DNA of 64,000 bases. It comes from Micrasema longulum. Taxonomy: Eukaryota > Arthropoda > Insecta > Trichoptera > Brachycentridae. Below, piece after piece: positions 51,961-63,376 of the stretch (its first letter is position 1; every line of letters begins with the position of its first letter). The position numbers and the translations under genes are program-made. The DNA lies in the NCBI GenBank assembly GCA_022494885.1, contig JAGVSM010003426.1:1-64000 (forward strand), in the 5' to 3' direction. Below the pieces are notes generated by a model that made no database searches, was not told the origin of the DNA, and saw only the letters and a program-made list of their open reading frames with translations.

Positions 51961-52875
51961 ACCAATATCTCATTTTAAAAAAATAGTGGTAATAAATTCC
52001 TAAATTTTTTGAATAATAATTGAGTTTCTGGTATTCTCATTTGTTTTTTGTTTTTAGATTTTTTTATTTTAAATTGTATTTAAATATTTAAAAAAACATT
52101 TATTACCTTTGAACACGTAAAAGACTTTTGGCTTCAATAAATAAATAAATAAAAGGAATCATTGGAATAAGAAATACAATCTTTGATTTAATTTCGAAAA
52201 AAAGTAGAGTAAAATGAGAATTAGTTAGAATTTGAGGAGAAACGACCAAAAGAAGAATGTTGTATGGGTTACAAAGTGAGTCTCGACAACCCGATGTACA
52301 CATTCTTGCATGATATATTTCTAAAGAAACTATTTCAAAGATAAATAAATTCATGTTCGCATGAAGAAAATTTCCCCGAATAACTCATTAAGGACGATAC
52401 AAGTATTATGTAACAGTATACACATAGCGGAATAGTAACCGTGTCTCAATCCCTTTCATTTGAATTACCGGGAAATTGAAAGAGACGGCATTTTGGATAT
52501 TTGGAAGACCCATTCATCTTATAAACTGCTAGTCCTTTATCACAATTAGACGGTAAAAGATGTATCTATGTTTGTAGATATTTTGAATTCTTACATACCA
52601 CTTTATCACAAGGTATTTTGCTCTGCAAATATTTGTTATAGATTTTCAAATTAAGTCATTAAAAAAAAATATTTTATGTTTTGTATTTTCAGCGCTTAAT
52701 TGATTTTTTAAAGTTTTGAAATAACCTTGCCTGTGACGTCGCAAATTCTCTACAATGTGTTCTGCTGCTTGGTGAATTGGCTTTTTGCAAAACGGAAATC
52801 TATCAAAACACTATATCATTGGTTTATTCACAAGAACTCGTGACGTCATTCAAAGCTGTTCATTTTTTATTTTTA
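51961..52875. other. AT-rich spacer
   Basis: The 83-codon minus frame at 52103-52354 shows no domain. Around 52730-52860 the sequence is slightly GC-richer with 'gtgacgtcgcaaattc' and 'cgtgacgtcattcaaagc' (CRE-like TGACGTCA cores), which may be chance. Confidence 0.3.
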
Positions 52876-52879
52876 TTTA

Positions 52880-53640
52880 AATTTTTTGTTTTTTTTTTCA
52901 ATACACATAAGAGGTAAAACAAAGCTTAAAAAAAATAAAGGATTATTACGTAGCAATGAAATACATATTAATAGTAAAAATACTAAACAAAAAATCCCAC
53001 AAAGACATGGCCTGTTTGTGGGTATACAAGAAAATGTAAATTAATTTTTGCTCCTATAAATAGACAGTTAATCTTTAAACAGTATAATCTTTTACAGAAA
53101 ATAACATATTCTGTAAAAGATTATATCCTATATATTTTTTACAGTAATTAAAACAGGAAATAAAAAATATAAAAAAAAACATAAAAATACTCCATATTAT
53201 TATAGGGCAAAAAATATATCATAGAAAAAAAGAGTTCATATCTTTAGTTTGAATCCAGGAAAGTGCGTGTTTTTTAAAAGAAGGAAAATTTTGAATGTTT
53301 GGAATCAATGAAATATTATCAGTAAAAAAATAAATAAATTTTTTTGGGCCTATAAAATATGCATGTGCGAGACTCGTTTTACAATGTGGTATTTCTATCA
53401 CACGATTCCTTCTTTGACTTGATCTATCTGAATTAATTGTAAATAAATTTTAATTCTTAAAATATGTAATTTTAAATATTGAAAACAATGTATTTGTCTT
53501 ATGTCTAAAAGTTTAGCTTGGAACAATTGAAAAGAGGAAAAAATGCAATTTTTGTAAAGTATTATTTTTAATACAAATCTTTGAACAGTTTCTAATGGTT
53601 TAATATGATTTTAAAACTTCGCCCCACATTTAAATACTTT
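52880..53640 (-). mobile_element. CR1/L2-type LINE, C-terminus and 3' tail
   Basis: Minus strand: ILKPLETVQRFVLKIILYKN, SFQLFQAKLLDIRQIHCFQY, then open from 53401: MIEIPHCKTSLAHAYFIGPK, KFIYFFTDNISLIPNIQNF, PSFKKHALSWI. It is the same family as 5150-5890 and retains the N-terminal side of that block. The 3' tail (53220-52880) has a perfect 17-bp inverted repeat at 53083-53099 / 53109-53125 (TATAATCTTTTACAGAA). Confidence 0.75.
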
Positions 53641-53894
53641 TATTTTTACCGCGTGTCGGAAAACATTTTTTGTATTCAATTTTCTGTATCACAGAACTCC
53701 CTCAGTGCGGATTCTACATTATTGGTTACGTGTGTCGGGATATGAACCGATGTAAGAACATCCCGATTAAATATTATTTGCTTGCAGTTCTCTAGAATCA
53801 TCTAGGTTATCATTTTATATTACAATGATACGTTTATATGATCAAACTATTCGCGATGCAATTAAGAGATCAAAAGTAACATATTACTTTGCAG

Positions 53895-54002
53895 GCTGTC
53901 GGCGTGGAAAAGCGAACGATCTCTTTTGCGTTCTTCTTTTGTACTATTTGTACAGTGCCCTCTGTTGTCAGTCTTGCGCATTGCGCGTTAAGCATCGCAC
54001 AC
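53895..54002 (+). CDS. Candidate internal exon between good splice words
   Basis: 'atattactttgcag' ends at 53894 and 'cac|gtaagt' begins at 54003, both strong by consensus. The 108-bp interval is GC-richer than its flanks and open in two frames (AVGVEKRTISFAFFFCTI in phase 0; GCRRGKANDLFCVLLLYYL in the other). Neither is recognised. It may equally be a fragment of a repeat. Confidence 0.2.
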
Positions 54003-54299
54003 GTAAGTTAGGATAATCTGTCATACGTATTATGTGCTTATAGAGAATATAAAAAATCCCGTTGAAAAATACTTCTGATATAAATATTTATTTCAAACCT
54101 TGTCGGGAAATGGACCGGGACTGCATAAGTCGAGCCTAAATAAGCACATTACCAAATTCGGTATTCTATAGTTGATAGGAATTTTATATCACAAAAATAT
54201 AAAAATTGTAAAAAACATTTTTTTCGTTCAACGTAAAATAATATGATACTTTTAATAAATGTTGCTTCGGCCAATCCAGCGAGTGTTTATTTAAATTTG

Positions 54300-54445
54300 A
54301 TTTTTTTAAACAACTTTTTCAGCTTATATAAAGTTTATATTTGAAGCACTAACTTACGTAAACCTTGACGAAGAAGTTTGTTTGAAACCGGTCGGTGAAA
54401 AATAAAAATTAGTGGCTAAAAACAAAGTTGTTTTATTTATTTTTT
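54300..54445 (+). mobile_element. Penelope-like family 2 tip
   Basis: 'cttacgtaaaccttgacgaa', 'gaagtttgtttgaaaccggt' and 'cggtgaaaaataaaaattag', then 'aaaaacaaagttgttttatt'. It is the same tip as 45838-45975 in the + orientation, without coding sequence. ACC...TTGACGA...GAAACCGGTC|GGTG is the hammerhead-like order. Confidence 0.6.
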
Positions 54446-54479
54446 AAAACTTTTTTAGCTTTTAGTTTGTAAATGTAGA

Positions 54480-54920
54480 AATGCTTATTTTTTCTTTTAT
54501 AAAGCTGTTCGTTTATAATATGCGATGGTTTTTATTCTGTTTATCGACAAAATTATTAAACAAAAATATGTTTTTTTTTTACTATACATGTACATTTTTC
54601 AACAATTATTATTGTATCTTTTACTATGTTTTATTTCTTTTACTTCGTAGCATTTATTTTATATTTTTTACTTTTTGCCAAACACAAGAGCAAGACCCTT
54701 TTTTGTGTTATAATATGTTTTGTTTTTACTACCATTTTATTGGATTTTAAATATGTTTTTACTTTGTCTTTTACTACGTATTTTACTGTTATTTTTAAAA
54801 CATGTTTTTAACTTTATTTTAATTTCATTTTTTACTATATATTTTTGTCATGTATTTTTATAAGTTTTTTTACCTTTATTTATAGTTTTTGTGTATTGAT
54901 TAGAGTTTTTTATATGTTTT
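54480..54920. repeat. T-rich imperfect simple repeat
   Basis: Runs of T4-T9 are spaced by ACTATG, ACTACG or ACTTTG words. The overlapping + frames (54481-54811) are Phe/Tyr-rich by composition and not genes. Similar to 2570-2860. Confidence 0.7.
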
Positions 54921-55785
54921 TTTTGACTAGCTTAGAACGGGATAAATAACCTTAGTTAGATTGTCAAAGCAACTCTGTATTCATGCATAATTTGATGAAT
55001 CGAATATGATAATAAATAAATAAATGTGTAAACGAGTCTATTAACAAATGTTGTTATATGGTACAACCATCCCTAACCGTCCCTAAATGTGTTTTTTTGA
55101 AAACTTTTTTTGAATATTATACGAATTATGTTCCGATTATATTTTTCTTAATAAAAAAAAATTGGAAATCCGTTTGTGGTCCCGTGGTACCGATAATTGT
55201 GGACTCACTCTGCTGCTATTTTCATTTTTCCAGCACAAGTTAGAGACGACTTTAAGGAAATGGTCTAAAAATTTAAAAATTTGACTAAATAATAAAAATT
55301 CAAGTATTTCATTTTAAGAAAAAACTAACGAAATTTCTTACAAATTACTCACTTCCGTGAGAGAATTTCGAATTTAATATTTTGTATGATATCTCTCATA
55401 CAGGTTCTAAAAAGGACTGCTTACAATACAAGACACAGGAGCCTGTTGTGAAGCCCTCCCGACGGGGAGCAGTGGAGACAATACTATATTAAGGGTAGAA
55501 AAGTAGGGAGAGAGGAGAGTGTTAAATGAATTGCCACTTTAATCAAGACAGATTAAATACGAGAAACGAAGCTCGCGAAAGTTATCAAGACAAAATGCAG
55601 ATAGATCCCCTTTGCTCGTGGGTATCGAAGCTTTATAACGATTGATGTAGATAATTAGTTACCTACAAACTGAACGGCGCCCTAAGCACATTATTGCTAG
55701 TGAAAATATGTCGATCGAAGCTAAGCCGGGGGTGCACAACGGAGTTTTAGTCCCAACACAACATTGAAATAGCAGAGGAAGGATG
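54921..55785. other. Spacer
   Basis: 55420-55500 and 55600-55760 are GC-richer and unmatched in the window. No domain-bearing frame. Confidence 0.3.
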
Positions 55786-55789
55786 AAAG

Positions 55790-55965
55790 CTGAGTGAACG
55801 TTGTCAAAATGAAATCTCTTAGACGAATATGTGGAAAATCAATGTTTGACAGGGTTACGAATGAAATCAGGCAAGAGTGTAAATCTGAGTCAGGTATAAT
55901 TTATAAAATTAAAAAAGAGTCCCCGAGATGGTTTAGTCACGTCGAACGAATGGATGAAGTGTAAA
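55790..55965 (+). pseudogene. RTE-like LINE family R fragment
   Basis: It reads LNVVKMKSLRRICGKSMF, DRVTNEIRQECKSESG, IIYKIKKESPRWFSHVER and MDEV before a stop. It is the central block of family R (MRSLRR.CG, KIKK..LRWFGHVERM). Both ends are lost. Confidence 0.75.
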
Positions 55966-57610
55966 GTTTGTAATGTTTAAAAGGTTTGTTCTATAGGAAC
56001 AATACCCTACACTAAATATATCCGATACGCGGGAATAACTATTGCCGAGTTCATGAAGTCTGTTCAATACGGCATTACAAGTATACACTGTCCGTGAATC
56101 GTTGCTATAAAACAGTGGCACCTGTCTAGTCATTCTTCCAGGCACCCTGATGTTGATGAGAGATAACAGCTCAGGGCGGTGTCATATTGAATTAACAATT
56201 TTGAATAAATTTAAAAGGTCTATTATTTTTCTTCTATAAACGTAAAAATCGTAAAAAACCGTTATTTAAAAATTCATGATATTACATGACTTTTTATTGG
56301 TTTTTGCTCTTTGCTTATTAGAAAAAACCTTGTTTTTTCTTTAAGATACCATTAGGAAAATGAGACGGTTGATCATAATGCTTTCAGACCGTATTTTAAA
56401 ATTAAAGAATTAGTGATCGTAATAGATATTTAGGCTTTAAATGCAACTAATTATTTTTGTACGACCACTTACCGATTTTTCTGTAGTCTTCTCTTCACCA
56501 GGAAACTAATTTCACTAGCCGTGTGGCACAAAATACTTAACAAGAATTGAGGAGAAACATTAACCAAAAATGCAGATATTCATAGATAAAATTGCAGACA
56601 GGTACAACATTATTACATTAAAAAAGCAAAGACAAACACAGGAGAGTCGAAAACCATATGCAGTAGACCTAAACACTTAAAACCGAACGAGAACAAAAAA
56701 ATAATCAAAATAGATTCAATTATTTTATTCATCAGGCGGGAAGAGAAATCATTAATCTTATTTAAAAAAATATTTTTATTTTTTTTTCCAAAAATCCGTA
56801 CTATTGTTTTTTGAATTCATTTCATAATGTTGTTTAATTTTTTGTTTGCTTGATTTTTGGTGGTAATTTCCTGTTTTTTTCATTTGTTTTAGAAACGCCG
56901 ACAAGCGTTTATTTATATCAGTTTTGTAAGATCTACATATGGTTAGCTTCTGTTTATAAGAAAAGAAAAAAAAACTATGGTGACATACCTTACTACTTAA
57001 AAATTACACTGAAGACAACTATTCAAAATCAACTTGAAAAAACACATGATATTCTCTCACCAGACGAAACATAACATAATTAGATCCTATAAAATTTCTC
57101 ATCTAACCCTTAAGGTTTTTAAAAATAAAAAATAAATTAATTTAAAAAATCAAATAAAAAACCCATTACCTTGTAAACTTCCACTGCTCCCATCATCCCC
57201 TCCTTTTTAAAAAAAGCTGTTCTCACAAGACTGGTCATTATTTTTTTAAAAGACGATCAGTGCACTTAGGTGTAAGCTTTTAATAGCATTTGTCCTATCA
57301 GTACGTAGGTTTTATATTACTGAGGTGAAGTAGAATAGTAGGATTTGCATGTAAGCGTAATTAGTGTCCCGACGAAACCTGTAGATACGTAAAAGTCGGT
57401 AAGTTGTTACTTGTTCCTCCTCATCCTATTATTCCAAAACTGAAAATTGATTGTGCTAGAGCATGGTATACATTAGTTAAAGTTGTTTTGCTTAGGATGT
57501 TTCTAATGTTTTCAAATAAATATATCATTTTTCAAGTTTGGTTGCTGTCTTATCTTCGTGTATGTTCCATCTTAAATAACTATCAATGTGCAAACCTAAA
57601 TATTTTGTAT
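55966..57610. other. AT-rich spacer
   Basis: Short frames (55933-56145 minus, 56850-57074 plus, 57404-57619 plus) show no domain. A PLE-like scrap may be at 56461-56520 ('cgaccacttaccgattttt'). Nothing secure. Confidence 0.3.
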
Positions 57611-57619
57611 ATATATTAG

Positions 57620-57858
57620 GTGCATTGGATACTTTGCGCACAGTCAACGATTTACTGTTTCACTCTCCTCTGGCTCCCTCAAGATCCTGACGAGGATTCA
57701 GGACACGTGGGAAGTTTGTTTACCTCCCGTGGGGAGATTGCCTACCACGTGGGACGCGCGTACGTCTATTTGTGTCCCCGAGTATTGATTCAGAGCTCCA
57801 AGAAATACAATTGCTCCCGCAAATTGAAATGTTTCCCGTTTGTTTTATTTCGATTCAG
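57620..57858 (+). CDS. Candidate internal exon, GC-rich and open
   Basis: AG at 57618-57619 and TTCAG|GTAGTA at 57858/57859 bound a 239-bp interval open in the frame starting at 57620. The frame reads CAQSTIYCFTLLWLPQDPDE, DSGHVGSLFTSRGEIAYHVG, RAYVYLCPRVLIQSSKKYN. Just over half of its codons end in G/C, against a much lower local level. The acceptor tract (tatatatattag) is poor in pyrimidines. No domain is recognised. It could instead be a GC-rich regulatory block. Confidence 0.35.
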
Positions 57859-58078
57859 GTAGTAATTTTACGTAATCAGTCTTTCAAATTATTTATCAAA
57901 CATTAAACGTAAACAATAATTTGATAAACAATATAAATGTTTACTATATTTTTCTGTGGTAGTTGCATAATTTTTTATCTTGCTCACAATGTACAATGGC
58001 TATGTTTACTTCAAAATAAAGACAGACTAGCGAGTTTCTAAATAAAAATCAAACATATAAAATTGTGGTAGAACAAAA

Positions 58079-58172
58079 GGGTGTGTTTGTGTCTATTCGT
58101 ATGAGAGTAAGTGTAGAGGTGTGTTTGTGTATATTTATGTGAGAGTAAGTGTTCAGGTGTGTGTAAGCGTTA
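58079..58172 (+). repeat. Short tandem repeat, two ~46-bp units
   Basis: 'gtgtgtttgtgtctattcgt' with 'atgagagtaagtgtagag' is followed at once by 'gtgtgtttgtgtatatttat' with 'gtgagagtaagtgttcag' and then a partial third start. Confidence 0.8.
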
Positions 58173-58302
58173 GCATCATTATATAGCAAGTGGGAGCGTA
58201 TCACAGCTAGAAAGGATGAGTCTTAATTTATTTAAAAATAAATTCAAGAAATTTATTTGCTTACTTCAATAAGTTATACTCTTTTCTACTGCTACTACCA
58301 TC

Positions 58303-58412
58303 ACACCATTTCCCCATGGCGGTAGGTAGAAAGAATGAACCGTCACACACGTCTATCCTGGAATACATTTCTAGCTTCTTCCACATTCATACATCTTGTC
58401 ATGCTCTTCGGA
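58303..58412 (-). pseudogene. RTE-like LINE family R 3' end
   Basis: The + strand words 'ccatcacaccatttccccat', 'aggtagaaagaatgaac' and 'cttccacattcatacatctt' are complements of the last ~35 codons of family R (compare 63377-63480). The coding frame is broken. The 75-codon + frame over it is a shadow. Confidence 0.6.
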
Positions 58413-58584
58413 ACATACGTGCCCTAAAAAATATATACTTATTAATTTACTTCAAAGAAATACATTATAAAGTTAAGATTATACTATGTAAAGATCGGGT
58501 GGAGTGGGTTTTGGGAGTTTCTCCGCATTTATTATTTTTTTAAATAGAAATATAAATATTGGCGTCCTTATAATTGACCCAAAT

Positions 58585-58722
58585 ATTAAAATTTTGGTGG
58601 CCATTTTCAACCAGTTGTAAATAACTCACTAATCGAACATGGGAATCAAGTTGGGGTGGAGTGGGGTTTGAACCTCGGGCCCCTGGCCAACACTAACTAC
58701 GGGACCACTATCTGATTCGCTC
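58585..58722 (-). mobile_element. SINE-4 copy
   Basis: Body 'ggtggccattttcaaccagt', 'tgtaaataactcactaatcg' and head complement 'ggggtttgaacctcgggccc' match 12219-12362. The tRNA-like head is shortened. Confidence 0.7.
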
Positions 58723-59940
58723 AAATGACGAAGAAACCACAGAAAACTTTCCAGGAAGAGGCAAACTTTTGTCATTCTTCAACAGACCTTTCAACCCACT
58801 CAAAGAGTATTCAGTATTGTGTCCCGCTATCACCTTTTATTGCCTTTACCATATCTATAATGTATAATATTTATCTTTTGACAAGTTCTAATGACTAATC
58901 ATTATGAGAATATCGCGTAAATCCTCATCTATTTTTTTGCACCGCATCTCCAGTTACGAGTACATATCCAATATTTTGGGTTCGTCGAAATCATTCTAGA
59001 CTTCTGAATATTTCTTTATCGGGTATTGGTATCAATACAGGATATTAGACGAGGATATGAAATTGATCCCTCAAGAAAAAATAAAACGTGATTTTTCTAC
59101 CAAGATTCAGACTTCCGCAAAATATTTATAGTAAAAATTATGTGATATGATTAAGTAAATAAAAAATAAACTGTTAAATTTCTGGCCGTTTTTTATATTA
59201 AAAACCAACCCAATAAAAAAAAACAGGTCTCTAAATACTAAGCTCTTTTCAACAAAATAATATATTGGAAAATAATATTTGCGTATTGGACGTCCCGGAA
59301 TTAACTAGTGTTATCAGCTTAAAAGTACCTGTTCGAAATACTCGGCAGCTAACGTTATTTTTTTAATCTCCTGGCTGTCACAATTATTATTACAATTCAC
59401 CAATACCTAGACTACACTGGCTAGGTAACGAGTATGGTGAAGATGATATATTTCGTCTGTCTTTATATAAATATAGGTTAAGTATTCAAAAGGTTATAAA
59501 TTAATTTGTATAAAATTTCTTAATATTGTTCTTTATTTCCTATTTTTTTTTCTCATGTATCTCTATAATAATGTATACACTTATATGTATGTATATGTAT
59601 GCGTGTATGTTTTTATATGTAAATTTATTAAATATTTTTCTATGTACCCTATACCTACGTTAGTACATTTCCTTATTTTTACTTATTATTGTATCTTTTA
59701 GCTTTTCTTATGTTATCTTTAATTTTAACTAAAATTTACATACTCATGTTTCTCTGCTGCGCTTGAAGGTAATTTCTAATATATGTCAAAGCCCGTAGTG
59801 CGTGTAAATTAATAAATAAATAACTAATTAAATATTGGTAGATTAATCAAATTTTCATTTTCTATAGTAAATCAACACACATGGGACAGTAATATTCAAA
59901 CCAAGCATATTAAAAAAATAAATATCTGCGTTCTTATAAT
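58723..59940. other. AT-rich spacer, possible LINE 3' end near 59550-59820
   Basis: 59745-59820 ('ctctgctgcgcttgaaggta', 'atgtcaaagcccgtagtgcg', 'aataaataaataac') has the look of a LINE 3' end in + orientation. No coding landmark was found upstream. The rest is featureless. Confidence 0.3.
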
Positions 59941-59945
59941 TAACC

Positions 59946-60086
59946 CAAATATTGCAATTTTGGGGGCAATTTTAAACGAGTAGTAAATAACTCAACATTA
60001 GAACATGGAAAGCGAGTTGGAGAAGAGTGGGATGTGAATTTCAAACTTTTAATCCGCAAGTTTGCGACACTAGCTTCGTGACCATA
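59946..60086 (-). mobile_element. SINE-4 copy (diverged)
   Basis: 'attttgggggcaattttaaa', 'cgagtagtaaataactcaac' and 'cgacactagcttcgtgacca' follow SINE-4 order; box B is eroded. The 100-codon minus frame here is composed of SINE sequence. Confidence 0.6.
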
Positions 60087-60224
60087 ACCCGATTCGTTAT
60101 ATTTAAAAGTAAACGAAACAAACTGTTCTTCAATGTCGCTAATAGTATTGTCATGTCGTACACAAGAGGGTCCAAAACAATTTAATTCCGTTATATCATG
60201 GATGGAGTAAAGCTTGAACGAGCG

Positions 60225-60835
60225 TCGACGTCCAGGGATCACGGGGTGCTGTTTGACGCTAAGTTATTATTTAATCTACATAAAATGTAGGCACTCCTTT
60301 AAAATGCTTGGATTTGTTTTTAGAAATACCAAGATTTTTCCGAATATTCAGGTCCTGAAAACATTGGATAATTCCTTGGTAAGAAGTCGCTTGGAATTTA
60401 GTTCCATCATTTGGTCGCCAAATGAAACCACGTATTCCTTAACGATAGAGAGGGCACAGAAAAAAATTCTGCGTTATCTGTATCTCAGAGTATGGATTTT
60501 ACCCGTGGCTTTTCCCGACTGACTTCTTACTAGGAATGCTAGGCTACCGATCATTGTTGGGGAGATTGAATATTCATTTGGGTGTTCACTTTTTTCAACT
60601 CATCGGTGGTCGCATACATAATTCTGATGTTCTGAATGAATTCGGTATCTTTGTCCCTGATAATTATCTTTGACAAAGGCGACACAGGTTGTTCTACCTA
60701 CCACGATGCAGAACCAACCTGCCAGTGGTTATGCCGGTAGGTAGAGCAATCGTATTATTTAATCGTAACGCCTCGGATGTCGATATATTTCATGACAGTA
60801 GGATTACTCTTAGGAGGGCAATTTCCAAATTGTAA
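60225..60835 (+). pseudogene. Jockey-type LINE reverse transcriptase, thumb to C-terminus
   Basis: It reads, with two frame changes, HGVLFDAKLLFNLH, SFKMLGFVFRNTKIF, DNSLVRSRLEFSSIIWSP, IERAQKKILRYLYLR, YPWLFPTDFLLGMLGY, VHFFQLIGGRIHNSDVLNEF, GIFVPDNYL, stop, then RTNLPVVMPVGRAIVLFNRN, ASDVDIFHDSRITLRRAISK and TAA at 60833-60835. This order (DLGV, LVRS.LE, QK..L, YP.LFP, LL.G..HN, R....R......N....DIF) is the classic jockey C-terminal third. The 3' tail runs to about 60985 and ends in an A-rich run. Confidence 0.9.
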
Positions 60836-60989
60836 TATGTATGTCAATTTTACAAGACATTTTACAATTTTTTTCTCTTTTCTATGTAATAAATCTGATA
60901 TGTATATTTTTTTAATGTGTCGAAAACTAATTAGATACTCTGTAATGCTCTCAATGTAACTAAAAATAAATAAATGAAAAAAAATTACG

Positions 60990-61200
60990 ATCCTTTATAT
61001 ATAAATATACATGCACGTGAATATGAAAGTCAATTTCCTATTCGTAGAATATTGCACAGTGCGTAAAGTGATAAAACTTTCAATATTTTAGAAAAAAAAC
61101 ATGGTTAAACAATGTATGTAAACGTTATAAACAATATCAAGAAAGGGGTTGTTTTGTGCGTTGGTTTGGACATGACAAATTATCAGTCAAAATAATAGTA
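60990..61200. other. Small repeat scraps
   Basis: A Rep-A scrap ('atattgcacagtgcgtaaag') lies at 61049-61072. A LINE family R scrap ('gtgcgttggtttggacatga', reading LRWFGH) lies at 61155-61176. Confidence 0.45.
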
Positions 61201-61408
61201 TTGTAATAGGGAAATATCACATACTACGAATACCGACAAAAATATATTAAATGGATTTAGAATAATTAATTGTTCTTTCAAAATCAATATGGATATTGTG
61301 GAGAAATGTTTTCATACATAAATGTAATTTAAAAAAAAATAAAACTACGTTGCTAGAAAAATGCGACGTGTTTGGCCTTGGTTGTTGTGACGTTAAGATT
61401 CGTGATAT

Positions 61409-62542
61409 AACAAACAAACAAACAAACAAACCCTCACGCCGTTCCTCCGTAGAGGTTGGCAGAGAGGAAAGAACGCCATATCCTTATATCTTTGGATACA
61501 TACCTCGCTTCGTCTACATTCACACATCTTCTCATACACGCACGCCGATTATTCCGACTTTTGACATGTCCATCTTCAAGTATTTGATGGACTTGATCGT
61601 GCCACGTCTTCCTCGTTTTCTGCATCCATCAACATTCGCATCGTAGATCCTTTTAGCCGTTCTTTCGCTTTCCATTCGCTCTACATGTCCAAACATACGC
61701 AGCACCTCTTTCTTGATTATGTCAATAATGCATGTCTCAGCCTTACACAGTTCACGGATATTTACATTTATGCACCTATCATACATCGTTTTACCACATA
61801 TCGCATTTCGACAGCATTTAACCTACATTCATCATTATTTTTCCAATTCCATACTTCACTCCCATACATTAGATCTTCGTCCAATCCCATCCCGTCCCAA
61901 TCCAATCCAATCCCACTTCGCCTGTTTATCTGAGAGAGCTCATCCAACCTCTTTCACAACACGGACTATCTCTTCGTTCTAGTAACGAGAGAACTCTTTT
62001 AATACCCCGTCATCGCTCTAATTTTTTTTGCCTCCTCTTTCACAGTAGTAGCCGCTCGATTGTGGAATAATCTACCCACTAATGTTAGAGACGCCCCTTC
62101 TTTATTTACATTTAAGTCAAGATTGAAATGTCACTATCTAAATATTTAAATTGTTCCTTTATCCTTCTTCTATCCTTCCCATCCCCTCTCCTCTCTTCAT
62201 AGTAAAGTGTTATTTTTTTTTTATACATTTATTTATTTTTGTTAATCTTTGCTTTTAATTTTTGTATAAAATTGTAAAATTCAATATGTCCGTGTATTTA
62301 TAATTTTCTCAAACTGAACGGTTTGGGTAGGTAGGAAGAAATTGCCTTAAGACAATATGCCCGCCCTTATATGTATATTTATTGTATATGTATATAAAGT
62401 GTCAATAAATAAAATAAATTAGAGTTGGCATTAGAAATCTATTGTGAACTGCTAGTTTTGTCTCTTGCGATAAATACTTGTTTGCCAAACTAGATTTCAG
62501 TACACCGTTCACCCTGTTCCCGGCACTTACCCTCCTTTCAAT
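61409..62542 (-). pseudogene. RTE-like LINE family R, inserted in MITE-B and itself interrupted
   Basis: The minus strand begins after a (CAAA)n run at 61409-61430 (the 3' tail). The frame from 61786 reads MYDRCINVNIRELCKAETCI, IDIIKKEVLRMFGHVERMES, ERTAKRIYDANVDG, and in a shifted frame RKTWHDQVHQILEDGHVKSR, ACMRRCVNVDEARYV to the stop at 61434. Upstream parts continue at 61787-61870 and resume at 62420-62542. The 13-bp flanking duplication shows target-primed insertion; the 5' end is truncated. Confidence 0.85.
61873..62418 (+). mobile_element. Jockey-type LINE 3' end inserted in the family R LINE
   Basis: It begins with a (CCAAT)n-like stretch at 61880-61910. Then it reads LRELIQPLSQH, FASSFTVVAARLWNNLPT, NVRDAPSLFTFKSRLKCHY, LNI and a stop near 62149. 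The 3' tail contains 'atatgcccgcccttatatgt' and ends 'aataaataaaataa'. It is nearly the same in protein as the 16550-17170 copy, so the same family. ATTAG at 61868-61872 and 62418-62422 may be a 5-bp target duplication. Confidence 0.85.
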
Positions 62543-62789
62543 AGATTTGTGATATTGTTCTTAACAAATTTCAATGGCCAGGAACAAATAAACATAAACC
62601 GTGACGTATTATGGGCGTGACCAATGTAATGATCGTTTTTGCGGGAATTCAAAATAACAAATTTTAAAGTATTTTTTATGCTACTAATAATTAGCAAACG
62701 TTTTTTTTTCTTGAAAGTATTCCATAAATCTTAATTATATTAAAAATGTAAAAAATAAAAAGTGATATTTCCCCATTTGGCTTCCTAGG

Positions 62790-63370
62790 CAGTTGTATTG
62801 CCATAAATAGTAAAAATTATTGCTCGAAATGTCTTACATTTCACTTCCCCGCCTGTTTCCCCTCCACAGACCAAGGTTCCTTTCCCTGCCCCCCCTCCCG
62901 TCCTGTCTCGAGCGACGCCATCAATCATCGAGTTGTCACGATCGGTAATGTTAGGCATTCTGCGTTTTTGTGGTCCAGTACGATGCTTCTCAAATCATCG
63001 CAACTTCTATGAAATTTTAAAACGATATTCAAATCATTCTTATTGAGATGTCTGAAATATTACACTGGCACAAAAAAAAGCTTTAAACATGGGTTATTAC
63101 TTGATGGCGAACAAAATGAAAAAACGAAATTCATCAGCAATGATTCTTCCATATTTTTGCATAAGTGCATTTGCAACGGTAAATGGGGCAGAAAATTAAA
63201 CGTATGTTCCAAAACTCACTGTTATATTTGAAATCGTAATATTCTTCTTAAATACAAAAGATTTAAAATATTTTCTCAACTTTTGACCATACATATTGTA
63301 CGTAAAACTTGTTTCTAATTTTTTTTTTGATAGACAGTTTTTGTTGATTACTTAACATTTTTAAACAAAA
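62790..63370. other. Spacer with a GC-richer block
   Basis: 62840-62960 is GC-richer ('ccccgcctgtttcccctcca', 'cgagcgacgccatcaatcat') and matches nothing else. No domain-bearing frame; the 62-codon frame at 63043 is not convincing. Confidence 0.3.
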
Positions 63371-63376
63371 AAACCA

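Larger units (their letters stand above)
61209..62773. mobile_element. MITE-B copy split by nested LINE insertions
   Basis: The left part 61209-61408 begins GGGAAATATCAC and the right part 62543-62773 ends GTGATATTTCCC, a perfect 12-bp inverted pair. Joined, they match the 432-bp MITE-B at 30680-31111. The split is made by a LINE flanked by a 13-bp duplication (AGATTCGTGATAT at 61396-61408, AGATTTGTGATAT at 62543-62555). Confidence 0.85.

Noticed and set aside
52730..52860. CRE-type (TGACGTCA) regulatory pair
   Set aside because: Two cores with no other supporting context; words of this length are expected by chance in 64 kb.
54481..54811. Membrane-protein-like Phe/Tyr-rich frames
   Set aside because: The composition follows directly from a T-rich simple repeat.
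61685..61982. 82- and 89-codon plus-strand open frames rich in Ser, Pro, Ile and His
   Set aside because: Antisense to LINE family R and then running into the simple (CCAAT)n-like stretch at the jockey insertion point.
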